From: an uncultured Oscillibacter sp.
Lineage (GTDB): Bacteria > Bacillota > Clostridia > Oscillospirales > Oscillospiraceae
Reading direction: 5' to 3'
Length of the DNA: 51,163 nt
NCBI GenBank assembly: GCA_910586735.1
Contig: CAJUJW010000015.1
Span: 1 to 51,163 of the forward strand
The stretch's first letter is position 1, and the number at the start of each line of letters is the position of its first letter. Below are positions 1-6,399 of this stretch, piece by piece. A program made the translations under genes and the position numbers. The notes below the pieces were generated by a model that saw only the letters and a list, made by a program, of their open reading frames with translations, had not been told where the DNA came from and did not search any database.

Positions 1-331
1 CCAGGATGCCGATGAACAGGGAGGAGTAGACCTCCTTGGTAATCAGGGCCAGGGCGATGGCGATGATGGGGGGAATCAGGGACCAGAAGGTGTTGTAGAA
101 ACCGCTGGAGGACTCGATGTAGCCCACGCCCTCGCAGGTTTCGCAGGTGACGGCCTCCAGGTCCTCGGACAGGACGACGCCGGAGGTCCCGCAGTCGGGG
201 CACTCGATGTACTTGGTTCCCACCGCCTCGGTGAGGTCCTCACCGGCGGCCAGGGCGGGGACGGTCATGGCGGCGCACAGCAGGAGCATGACCGCCAGCA
301 GAGGCAGAAACCGTCTTCTCAGATTTCTCAT
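1..331 (-). CDS. NhaC-family antiporter/lysine transporter, 3' end outside window
   Basis: The visible N-terminal 110 residues start at an ATG preceded by AGGAGAG. They contain a signal-like hydrophobic segment (about residues 7-28), then a small zinc-ribbon-like stretch with two CxxC pairs (CPDC and CETC, the latter followed by EGVGY), then the first membrane segment, with FWSLIPPIIAIALAL and ITKEVYSSLFIG, which is how NhaC-family Na+/H+ antiporters begin. The rest of the gene lies beyond the left edge. A lysine riboswitch and terminator precede it, and NhaC homologues under lysine riboswitches are known as predicted lysine transporters (LysW type). So lysine uptake is the favoured role, with Na+/H+ exchange the alternative. 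The cysteine-rich extension before the transporter core is unusual for the family. Confidence 0.8.
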   Translation of the reverse strand, partial: MRNLRRRFLPLLAVMLLLCAAMTVPALAAGEDLTEAVGTKYIECPDCGTSGVVLSEDLEAVTCETCEGVGYIESSSGFYNTFWSLIPPIIAIALALITKEVYSSLFIGIL

Positions 332-344
332 AGCTCTCTCTCCT

Positions 345-384
345 AAACGAAAAATGAAGTCATGACAGCTCGTCATGACTTCAT
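345..384 (-). terminator. Riboswitch expression-platform terminator
   Basis: A perfect 13-bp inverted repeat (354-366 and 372-384, 5-nt loop) is followed in the transcript by TTTTCGTTT, just upstream of the ribosome site of the NhaC-family gene. It fits a lysine-induced terminator of the riboswitch. Confidence 0.8.
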
Positions 385-409
385 ACCACACACACGCGTA
401 TGAATCCAC

Positions 410-574
410 GACAGCGCTCCACCTCCGGGGAGGTGACAGTCCGGGGGATGTTCTCCCCGCGGCCCGGCCCCGGCTCCCTCAGGCGGGAGGGCGAAGCCTC
501 GGCGAAAGTCCCTTTCCCCCTCCCCGGTTCCTGAACCTGTGGGAAGGCGTACTCTTGACGTCCGCGCCTCTATC
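410..574 (-). promoter_or_regulatory. Lysine riboswitch (L box)
   Basis: Reading the minus strand, the leader has the conserved L-box blocks in order: GATAGAGGCGC, AAGAGTA, GGGAAAGGG, CGCCGAGG, GGACTGTCAC and GGAGCGCTGTC. The ends GATAG and CTGTC pair as P1. A consensus promoter lies just upstream and an intrinsic terminator just downstream, so it acts in cis on the NhaC-family gene by premature termination. Confidence 0.88.
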
Positions 575-586
575 ATGCTGGCACCT

Positions 587-614
587 ATTATAATAACCAA
601 TTTCAAAATGTCAA
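587..614 (-). promoter_or_regulatory. Sigma-A promoter of the lysine-riboswitch transcript
   Basis: TTGACA (609-614) and TATAAT (587-592) on the minus strand with a 16-bp spacer; the riboswitch begins about a dozen bases after the -10 box. Confidence 0.85.
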
Positions 615-792
615 CACTCTTTTTTGTGCTCCTCCCAGGTTTTATCGTTCCGCCCCCTCCCCAGGCGGCGTTCTCAGGGGGCAAACGCTGTCCGCCGGCG
701 GCGGATTCCCGGCCCTCTTTGCGCAGTTTGGCCAACCTTTTCCGGGGCGGCCCCGGTCCCGTCGGGCAAAACGCCGATTTTGGAAAAATGAT

Positions 793-820
793 TTGACTTC
801 ATCCGCCAACATGCTACAAT
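793..820 (+). promoter_or_regulatory. Promoter upstream of the aminotransferase
   Basis: TTGACT (793-798), 16-bp spacer, TACAAT (815-820). Transcription would begin at about 827, right at the left edge of the inverted-repeat element, so the element would be carried in the mRNA leader. Confidence 0.6.
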
Positions 821-829
821 AGAAAAACA

Positions 830-1030
830 CGCCCCCTCGACGGGGGCGGCAGGCTGTCGAAAAAGCCTTTTCGCCAGTCTGCGCAAGTTTTCAGAACCCG
901 TGGGAAGTTCTGAAAACTTCTGATTGAAAACGAAAGGAACCCCTCCTGGGTTCCTCTCGTAGCGCTCTTCCTTCCCGTTGAATTAGTTTTCCGTGTTTTT
1001 CGGCAAGCTGACGCCCCCTTGGCGGGGGCG
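830..1030. repeat. MITE-like element with 35-bp imperfect terminal inverted repeats
   Basis: The ends 830-864 and 996-1030 are inverted copies matching at roughly 28 of 35 positions. Each end is itself a CGCCCCC/GGGGGCG hairpin followed by a CAG..TG.CGAAAAA block. Inside lie further hairpins: AGTTTTCAGAAC with GTTCTGAAAACT (about 887-918) and AGGAACCC with GGGTTCCT (about 935-953). No open frame of note. The whole 330-1069 stretch has no protein gene besides this element and the leader signals listed. Confidence 0.55.
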
Positions 1031-1069
1031 GAACTACAAAAAATCACAGGCCCCAAGGAGGCGAACAGG

Positions 1070-2272
1070 ATGAAGTTCTCCAGCAAGTGCGAGGCGTGCA
1101 GCCTCTCCCCCATTCGGAAATTCCACCCCTACGTGGTGGCGGCGGAGGCAGCCGGGCGGCGCGTCCTCCATCTGAACATCGGCCAGCCCGACGTGGAAAC
1201 CCCCCAGGCGTTCTTTGACGCCGTGCGGGCCTACGACAGCTCCGTCCTGGCCTACGCCCCTGCGGGCGGCGTGGAGGAATACGTGGAGGCCGTCCAAGGG
1301 TACTACCACAGCTTCGGCGTCTCCCTGGAGCCCGGCCACATTCTGGCCACCTTCGGCGGCAGCGAGGCCCTCCAGCTCACTGCGGCCTGCATCCTGGACG
1401 AGGGGGACGAGGTCCTCATTCCCGAGCCCTTCTACCCCAACTACGATACCTTTATCGGCGTAGCCGGGGGGAAAATCGTCCCCATCCCCACCACGGCGGA
1501 GGAGGGCTACCGCTTCGCCCGCCGGGAGAAGATCGAGCCCCTCATCACCCCCCGGACCAAGGCCATCATGGTCACCAACCCCGGCAACCCCACCGGCGCG
1601 GTCCTCACCCACGAGGAGGAGCGGCTCCTGCTGGACATCTGCAAGGAGCGCGGCCTCTTCCTGGTCAGCGACGAGGTCTACCGGGAGATCATCTACTCCG
1701 GAAAAAAGCTCAGTTCCCTGCTGGAGTTTGAGGACGGGGCTGAGCACGTCATTGTCACCGACTCCATCTCCAAGCGCTTCTCCTCCTGCGGCGCACGGGT
1801 CGGGGCCCTGATTTCGAAAAATAAACACTTTATGGAACTGGCTATGAAAATTTGCCAGGGCCGTCTCTGCGCCGCCACGCTGGACCAGCTGGGCGCCGCC
1901 GCCCTGTACCGCACCATGACGCCGGAGTACTTGGCCTCCGTCCGGGACGAGTATGCCCGGCGGAAGGACGCCCTGGTGGAGGCCCTGTCCAAGCTCTCCG
2001 GAGTCACCCACAGCTCCCCCGAGGGCGCGTTCTACGTCATGGCCACGCTGCCGGTGGACGACGCGGAAAAGCTCCAGTATTTCCTGCTCCAGGAGTTCGA
2101 GGACCGGGGGGAAACCGTCATGTACGCCCCCGGCGAGGGCTTTTACGGCACCCCCGGCAAGGGGAAAAACGAGGTCCGCATCGCCTACGTCACCAACCCC
2201 GCCGAGCTGACACGGGCCATTGAGCTGCTGGGCCTGGGCATTGAAGCCTACAACCGGAAGTACGGAAAATAA
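1070..2272 (+). CDS. Pyridoxal-phosphate aminotransferase, class I/II
   Basis: 400 residues, normal for the aspartate-aminotransferase fold type I. The PLP-binding features are visible: the GGSEAL phosphate-site turn, NPGNPTG, SDEVYREIIY, and the Schiff-base lysine in SISKRFSSCGARVG. The last is typical of a Clostridia/Bacteroidetes clade usually named only 'pyridoxal phosphate-dependent aminotransferase'. The start at 1070 is chosen for AAGGAGG eight bases upstream; an in-frame start at 1019 lies in the repeat element and has no ribosome site. The Dabb-domain gene follows 14 bp later in the same transcript. The amino donor cannot be told from sequence. Confidence 0.9.
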   Translation: MKFSSKCEACSLSPIRKFHPYVVAAEAAGRRVLHLNIGQPDVETPQAFFDAVRAYDSSVLAYAPAGGVEEYVEAVQGYYHSFGVSLEPGHILATFGGSEALQLTAACILDEGDEVLIPEPFYPNYDTFIGVAGGKIVPIPTTAEEGYRFARREKIEPLITPRTKAIMVTNPGNPTGAVLTHEEERLLLDICKERGLFLVSDEVYREIIYSGKKLSSLLEFEDGAEHVIVTDSISKRFSSCGARVGALISKNKHFMELAMKICQGRLCAATLDQLGAAALYRTMTPEYLASVRDEYARRKDALVEALSKLSGVTHSSPEGAFYVMATLPVDDAEKLQYFLLQEFEDRGETVMYAPGEGFYGTPGKGKNEVRIAYVTNPAELTRAIELLGLGIEAYNRKYGK

Positions 2273-2286
2273 AGGAGGACGTCCCT

Positions 2287-2571
2287 ATGATCCGCCATAT
2301 CGTCATGTGGAAGTTCCGCCCCGGCACTGAGAAGGAACAGGAACAGTTCCTTTACAGCCTCCGGGCCCTCCAGGGAGTCATCCCCCAGCTGGTCAGCTGC
2401 GAGGTGGGGTGGAACGTCAACGACGGGGAGTACGACGCCGCGCTCATCAGCGAGTTTCGGACCTTTGAGGACCTTGAAGCCTACAAAAACGACCCCCGGC
2501 ACCAGGCGGTCTCCGCCCTGTGCAAATCCATCCGGCTAAGCCGGGCGGCGGTGGATTACGAGATTTTATAA
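2287..2571 (+). CDS. Dabb (stress-responsive A/B barrel) domain protein
   Basis: 94 residues forming a single Dabb domain. It opens with the family hallmark IRHIVMWKF and closes with the characteristic pattern of an acidic helix and DYEIL strand. Such proteins are small dimeric alpha-beta barrels with poorly defined roles. AAAGGAGG lies just upstream, overlapping the end of the aminotransferase gene, so the two are probably cotranscribed and share the terminator at 2602. No catalytic motif can be assigned. Confidence 0.85.
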   Translation: MIRHIVMWKFRPGTEKEQEQFLYSLRALQGVIPQLVSCEVGWNVNDGEYDAALISEFRTFEDLEAYKNDPRHQAVSALCKSIRLSRAAVDYEIL

Positions 2572-2601
2572 AGTATCAACAAAAGTATCCGACCGCAAAT
2601 C

Positions 2602-2638
2602 AGAGCCGCGCCGTGAAAGTACAGCGCGGCTCTTTTTA
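2602..2638 (+). terminator. Intrinsic terminator
   Basis: AGAGCCGCGC (2602-2611) pairs perfectly with GCGCGGCTCT (2624-2633), followed by TTTTTAT. Ends the aminotransferase-Dabb unit. Confidence 0.9.
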
Positions 2639-2652
2639 TCTGCCGGAAAGGT

Positions 2653-3291
2653 TCAGCGGCTTTGCCGCAGGGTCTCCAGGTCTCCCGCCTGGATGGCCCG
2701 GAGACAGCCTGAGAGCTTCTCCGGGGGCCAGTCCCACCAGCGCAGCTCCAGCAGGGCGTCAATGGTCTCCTGATCGAAGCGCCGCCGGATGGGCCGGGCC
2801 GGGACGCCGCCCACGATGGTATAGGGCGGCACGTCCTTGGTCACCACGGACCGGGCGGCCACAATGGCCCCGTCCCCGATGGCAACGCCGGAGAGAATGA
2901 CCGCCTCATAGCCGATCCACACATCGTTCCCGATGAGGATGTCTCCCCGGTGGTCCCACGCCTCCGCCACCTCCATGCTGTGGTTCCACTCCTCGTAGAA
3001 AATGGGGAACACGTAGGTGGACAGAGAGCCCAGGGCGTGGTTGGCGCTGTTCATCAAGAACCGGGCCCCGCAGGCGATGGAGCAGAACTTTCCAATCACC
3101 AGCCGGTCGCCGTTGACGGGGTAGTGATACAGCACGTTGTTCTTCTGGAAATCCCTGGGGTCGCGGGCAAAGTCGTTGTAGATGGTAAAGTCCCCAACCT
3201 CAATATCGGGACCCTGGACGGCGTTTTTCAGGTAGATGGTCTGGCTGTCCCCCGTCCTGGGATACAGCTTCGTGGAAGCCGGAATCGTCAT
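2653..3291 (-). CDS. Vat/CatB-type xenobiotic acetyltransferase
   Basis: 212 residues of the left-handed beta-helix acyltransferase class, about the length of Vat enzymes (streptogramin A acetyltransferases). The N-terminus (TIP..KLYP), LYHYP, IGKFCSI, SANH with the catalytic-type histidine, IGNDVWIG, IGDGAIVAA, VTKDVPPY, GGVPAR and RFD...LLELRWWDWP all follow the Vat pattern. The start at 3291 is picked because AAGGAGA precedes it; an upstream in-frame ATG at 3345 has no such site. It could detoxify streptogramin A or chloramphenicol-type compounds or act on another small acceptor; resistance is not shown by sequence. Monocistronic, facing the aminotransferase unit tail to tail. Confidence 0.8.
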   Translation of the reverse strand: MTIPASTKLYPRTGDSQTIYLKNAVQGPDIEVGDFTIYNDFARDPRDFQKNNVLYHYPVNGDRLVIGKFCSIACGARFLMNSANHALGSLSTYVFPIFYEEWNHSMEVAEAWDHRGDILIGNDVWIGYEAVILSGVAIGDGAIVAARSVVTKDVPPYTIVGGVPARPIRRRFDQETIDALLELRWWDWPPEKLSGCLRAIQAGDLETLRQSR

Positions 3292-3424
3292 GAAATCTTC
3301 TCCTTTTCCGTTTTCTATCAATTTGGACGATTCCGGCTCAGGCAATACAGCGCCTCACACTCCCACCGCTTTCTTTTGAATTAAACGCTTTTATAAACTA
3401 CCTATTGAACTTTCCCCCGGCACT

Positions 3425-3898
3425 TCAACGCCCCAGCAGTGCCGTCCGGGCGTCCAGCTTCCCGTTCTCCAGAGTCACAATCCCATAGGTGGGCTGGATA
3501 TAATCCCCGATGCTGCCGGGGTTCAGGAAGAGGGTCTTCCCCCGTTTGTCCACCAGGGGCTTGTGGGTGTGGCCGAAGAGAAAGAGGTCCAGGTCCCGCT
3601 CCTCCGCCGCCAGACCCGCCGCCATCAGGGACTGCTTCACGCCGTAGGTGTGCCCGTGGCACATGAGCACCCGCTTGTCCCCCAGGACCAGCAGTTTTTC
3701 CTTCTCCCTGGAAGCGCTGAAATAGTCGCAGTTGCCGGGGACCTGCTCAAAGGGCAGGTCCGGGAAGCGGTCCCGCAGCCGCTCGGCGTCCCGCCAGCAG
3801 TCCCCCAGGTGGAGGATCATCCGGGGCGCTTCCCGCTCCACGGCCCGGATCATATTGGAGACATTCCCGTGGGAATCCGAGAGAACCAAAACCTTCAT
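3425..3898 (-). CDS. YfcE/MJ0936-type metallophosphoesterase
   Basis: 157 residues, the usual size of this compact phosphodiesterase family. Metal ligands are visible as SDSHGN near the N-terminus, HLGDC, GNCD, CHGH and FGHTHKP, with the family ending LNPGSI. Start at 3898 (MKVLVLSDSHG) has AGAGGAG upstream; the frame stays open upstream to 3946 without a better site. Likely cytoplasmic phosphodiesterase of unknown natural substrate. The gene stands alone between the Vat-like gene and feoA. Confidence 0.88.
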   Translation of the reverse strand: MKVLVLSDSHGNVSNMIRAVEREAPRMILHLGDCWRDAERLRDRFPDLPFEQVPGNCDYFSASREKEKLLVLGDKRVLMCHGHTYGVKQSLMAAGLAAEERDLDLFLFGHTHKPLVDKRGKTLFLNPGSIGDYIQPTYGIVTLENGKLDARTALLGR

Positions 3899-4026
3899 GA
3901 CAACGCTCCTCTTCTGCCCGCCGGGCGGATTGTTCTCACTAAGCAAGTAGTAAATATCAGTATAGGGGCTTCCTCCCCGCTTTGCAATCCCTTTCCAGCA
4001 ATTTTGAAAATTTTTTCATTTTCCTC

Positions 4027-4055
4027 TTGACAATGGCAGTTAGTCGTGCTAAACT
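4027..4055 (+). promoter_or_regulatory. feoA promoter with overlapping TTAG-N5-CTAA box
   Basis: TTGACA (4027-4032), 17-bp spacer, TAAACT (4050-4055). An inverted repeat TTAG (4040-4043)/CTAA (4049-4052) covers the end of the spacer and start of the -10, a position suited to repression by an iron-sensing DtxR-like factor. Confidence 0.7.
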
Positions 4056-4073
4056 ACAAGACCGTAAGGAGGG

Positions 4074-4090
4074 GTTAGAAATTACTAACT
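4074..4090. promoter_or_regulatory. Second TTAG/CTAA inverted repeat, candidate iron operator
   Basis: GTTAG, six bases, CTAAC: a perfect dyad 20 bases after the -10 box of feoA, in the leader. Resembles the first box and the one between feoA and feoB. Confidence 0.5.
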
Positions 4091-4119
4091 CCAGTGACAG
4101 CGCAAAAGGAGGCCGTGTC

Positions 4120-4341
4120 ATGATGCCGCTTTCCATGGCGAGGATGGGCGAGACCATCACCGTGGCCCGGCTCCACGGGGAGGGCCCTGTGAAACGGCGC
4201 ATTATGGACATGGGCATTACCAAGGGCGTGGAGATCTTCGTGCGGAAGGTGGCCCCCCTGGGGGACCCCATGGAGCTGAATGTCCGGGGGTATGAACTCA
4301 GCATCCGAAAAGCCGGCGCGGAGATGATAGAGGTCGTTTGA
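4120..4341 (+). CDS. feoA: Ferrous iron transport protein A
   Basis: 73-residue SH3-like FeoA domain: RMGETITVARLHGEG, then KRRIMDMGITKG, the VRKVAPLGDP loop and LSIRKAGAEMI at the end. FeoA works with the G-protein transporter FeoB in Fe(II) uptake. AAAGGAGG precedes the ATG at 4120 (a second ATG follows directly). Sixty-seven bases separate it from feoB. Since feoB here looks broken, FeoA may no longer have a local partner. Confidence 0.92.
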   Translation: MMPLSMARMGETITVARLHGEGPVKRRIMDMGITKGVEIFVRKVAPLGDPMELNVRGYELSIRKAGAEMIEVV

Positions 4342-4355
4342 ATCGCCTCTATTTT

Positions 4356-4379
4356 TTAGGGCCGGAGGTTAGTCCTAAA
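4356..4379. promoter_or_regulatory. TTAG/CTAA dyad between feoA and feoB
   Basis: TTTAGG (4356-4361) and CCTAAA (4374-4379) form an outer dyad; TTAG-TC-CTAA (4369-4378) an inner one. Same sequence theme as the two boxes at the feoA promoter. Confidence 0.4.
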
Positions 4380-4408
4380 TAACCGCTTGGAAGGGAGAAT
4401 CAGCAATT

Positions 4409-5901
4409 ATGGACATCAAAATCGCCCTGGCGGGCAACCCCAACTGCGGGAAAACCACCCTGTTCAACCAGCTTACCGGGTCCAATCAGTACGTGGGCAA
4501 CTGGCCCGGCGTCACCGTGGAGAAAAAGGAGGGCCGCCTCAAGGGGCGCAAGGACGTGGTCATTCAGGACCTGCCCGGCATTTACTCCCTCTCCCCCTAC
4601 ACGCTGGAGGAGGTGGTGGCCCGGTCCTACCTGGTGAACGAACAGCCCGACGCCATATTGAACATTGTGGACGGGACCAACATCGAGCGGAACCTGTACC
4701 TCACCACCCAGCTGATCGAGCTGGGCCACCCCGTGGTGGTGGCGGTGAACATGATCGACCTGGTGCGGAAGAACGGGGACCAAATCGACCTGATAAACTG
4801 GGCCGGGCCCTGGGCTGTGAGGTTGTGGAGATGAGCGCGCTCAAGGGCGAGGGGGGACTGGAGGCCGCCCAGAGGGCCGTCGCCGCCGCCCAGGACCGGA
4901 AGAACGGAGAGCTCCCCCACGTCTTCACCGGCAGCGTGGAGCATGCCCTGGCCCACATCGAGGAGTCCATCCAGGGCCGGGTGGACGGCCGTTATCTCCG
5001 CTGGTACGCCATCAAGCTCTTCGAGCGGGACGGGAAGGTCCTGGAGGAGATGGGCCTGGACGCCGGGCTGACCGCCCTCCGCGTCTCCCCCGACGGCTGG
5101 CTCTACGGCCTGATTCAGGACGGCATTGTGGCCGGCGTGGGCGCTGTGCTGGGCTTTGTGCCCCAGATGCTGGTGCTGTTTCTTCTGCTGGCCGTGCTGG
5201 AGGACGTGGGCTACATGGCCCGTGTGGCCTTCATCATGGATCGGATTTTCCGCCGCTTCGGCCTCTCCGGGAAGAGCTTCATCCCCATGCTGGTGGCCAC
5301 GGGCTGCGGCGTGCCGGGCATCATGGCCTCCCGGACCATCGAGCAGGACCGGGACCGGAAGATGACCATCATGACCACCGGCTTTATCCCCTGCGGGGCC
5401 AAGCTGCCCATTATCGGCCTCTTCGCCGGGGCGGTGTTCGGGGAGTCCGCCTGGGTGGCGGCCTCCGCTTTCTTCATCGGCATCGCCGCAGTCGTCGTCT
5501 CCGGCATCATGCTGAAAAAGTGCAGGGCCTTCGCCGGAGAGCCCGCGCCCTTTGTCATGGAGCTTCCCGCCTATCACGCGCCCTCCGCCGGTAACGTCCT
5601 CCGGGCCCCCTGCTTCGCCGCCATGGGCGCCATCAAACGGGAGATGAACAACGCCAGATGGACGGCGGCGGCCATCGCCTACATGTGCGTCTTCGCCTAC
5701 GCGGTGAGCCTCATCGTCTTCCAGCTGGGCGGGCTTGTCACCGGCGAGGCCGCCCTTGGCCTGGGCACCGCCGCCGCCCTGGTCCTGCTGGCGGGCATGA
5801 TCTACATGCTGGTCCGCAAGGGCTACAAAGCCGAGGCCGGACAGCGCCCCCAGGTGGAGCTGGGGTGCGGAAACTGCGCTCACTGCGGCGGGTGCCATTG
5901 A
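4409..5901 (+). pseudogene. feoB: feoB, frameshifted and internally deleted
   Basis: The G domain is clear: GNPNCGKT (G1), DLPG (G3), NMID (G4). The frame breaks at about 4795, where GACCTGATAAA stands for an expected GACCTGGATAAA (one G missing); the next frame resumes with LGRALGCEVVEMSALKG (G5). Joined, the product is only about 497 residues against 650-750 or more normally. Two blocks appear to be missing in frame: the first membrane region between KVLEEMGLDAG and SPDGWLYGLI (near 5050-5090), and about 120 residues between NVLR and APCFAAMGAIKREM (near 5600), including the second gate region. The Cys-rich tail (CGNCAHCGGCH) is kept. Likely inactive Fe(II) transporter. Confidence 0.8.
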
Positions 5902-5935
5902 ACTACGCTTGCCAGAGACACCTCTTTTAGAATGC

Positions 5936-5985
5936 GGAAGGGCCCCGGGGAACAGGCAGTCCCGGGGCCTTTCCGTATCTTTTTA
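5936..5985 (+). terminator. Intrinsic terminator after feoB
   Basis: GGAAGGGCCCCGGG pairs with CCCGGGGCCTTTCC (5961-5974), followed by GTATCTTTTT. Confidence 0.85.
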
Positions 5986-5990
5986 CGCGC

Positions 5991-6278
5991 TTATCCGTCT
6001 CCCGCAGGGGCCTGATTTTCACAGGGCCCCGCCTCCTTTCCCTCCACGAGCGCCAGCTTTTCCCGGCGGCTCAGGCGCTTGATGGCCGCCTCCCGGCGGA
6101 GGGCGGCGGACTTGTCCGGGACCTCCTCCCAATAGGCCAGGGCCACGGGGAGGCGGCTTCGGGTGTACTTGGCCCCCCTGCCCCTCTGGTGGGCCGCCAG
6201 CCGCCGGGGCAGGTCGCAGGTGGCGCCGGTGTAGAGGGTCCCGTCCCCGCAGCGGAGCATATATACCGTCCAGGCCAT
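5991..6278 (-). CDS. GIY-YIG domain protein (UPF0213 type)
   Basis: 95 residues containing one GIY-YIG nuclease-like domain: WTVYMLRCGDGTLYTGATCDLPRR holds the paired tyrosine motif with the conserved arginine, followed by GRGAKYTRSR and the Lys-Arg rich end KRLSRREKLALVEG. Small stand-alone members are common in bacteria; the role is uncertain (possibly DNA repair). Start at 6278 has GGAGG upstream. Lone gene between feoB and nifJ. Confidence 0.88.
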   Translation of the reverse strand: MAWTVYMLRCGDGTLYTGATCDLPRRLAAHQRGRGAKYTRSRLPVALAYWEEVPDKSAALRREAAIKRLSRREKLALVEGKEAGPCENQAPAGDG

Positions 6279-6330
6279 GGGCGCGCCTCCTCTCTTTCCT
6301 GACAGTATACCAGCGCCCGGCGGGAATGAC

Positions 6331-6371
6331 AAGAGCCCGCCCCGGAGGAAGCTCCAGGGCGGGCTCTTTTT
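6331..6371. terminator. Terminator hairpin downstream of nifJ
   Basis: AAGAGCCCGCC pairs with GGCGGGCTCTT (6358-6368). The T tract is better on the plus strand, but the only gene running into it is nifJ on the minus strand; probably a bidirectional stop that also shields the GIY-YIG gene. Confidence 0.6.
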
Positions 6372-6399
6372 AGGCTTGTCGAATTTTCCGGTGACGGCC

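Noticed and set aside
1019..1069. Earlier start of the aminotransferase
   Set aside because: Those codons lie in and just after the inverted-repeat element and lack a ribosome site; AAGGAGG supports 1070.
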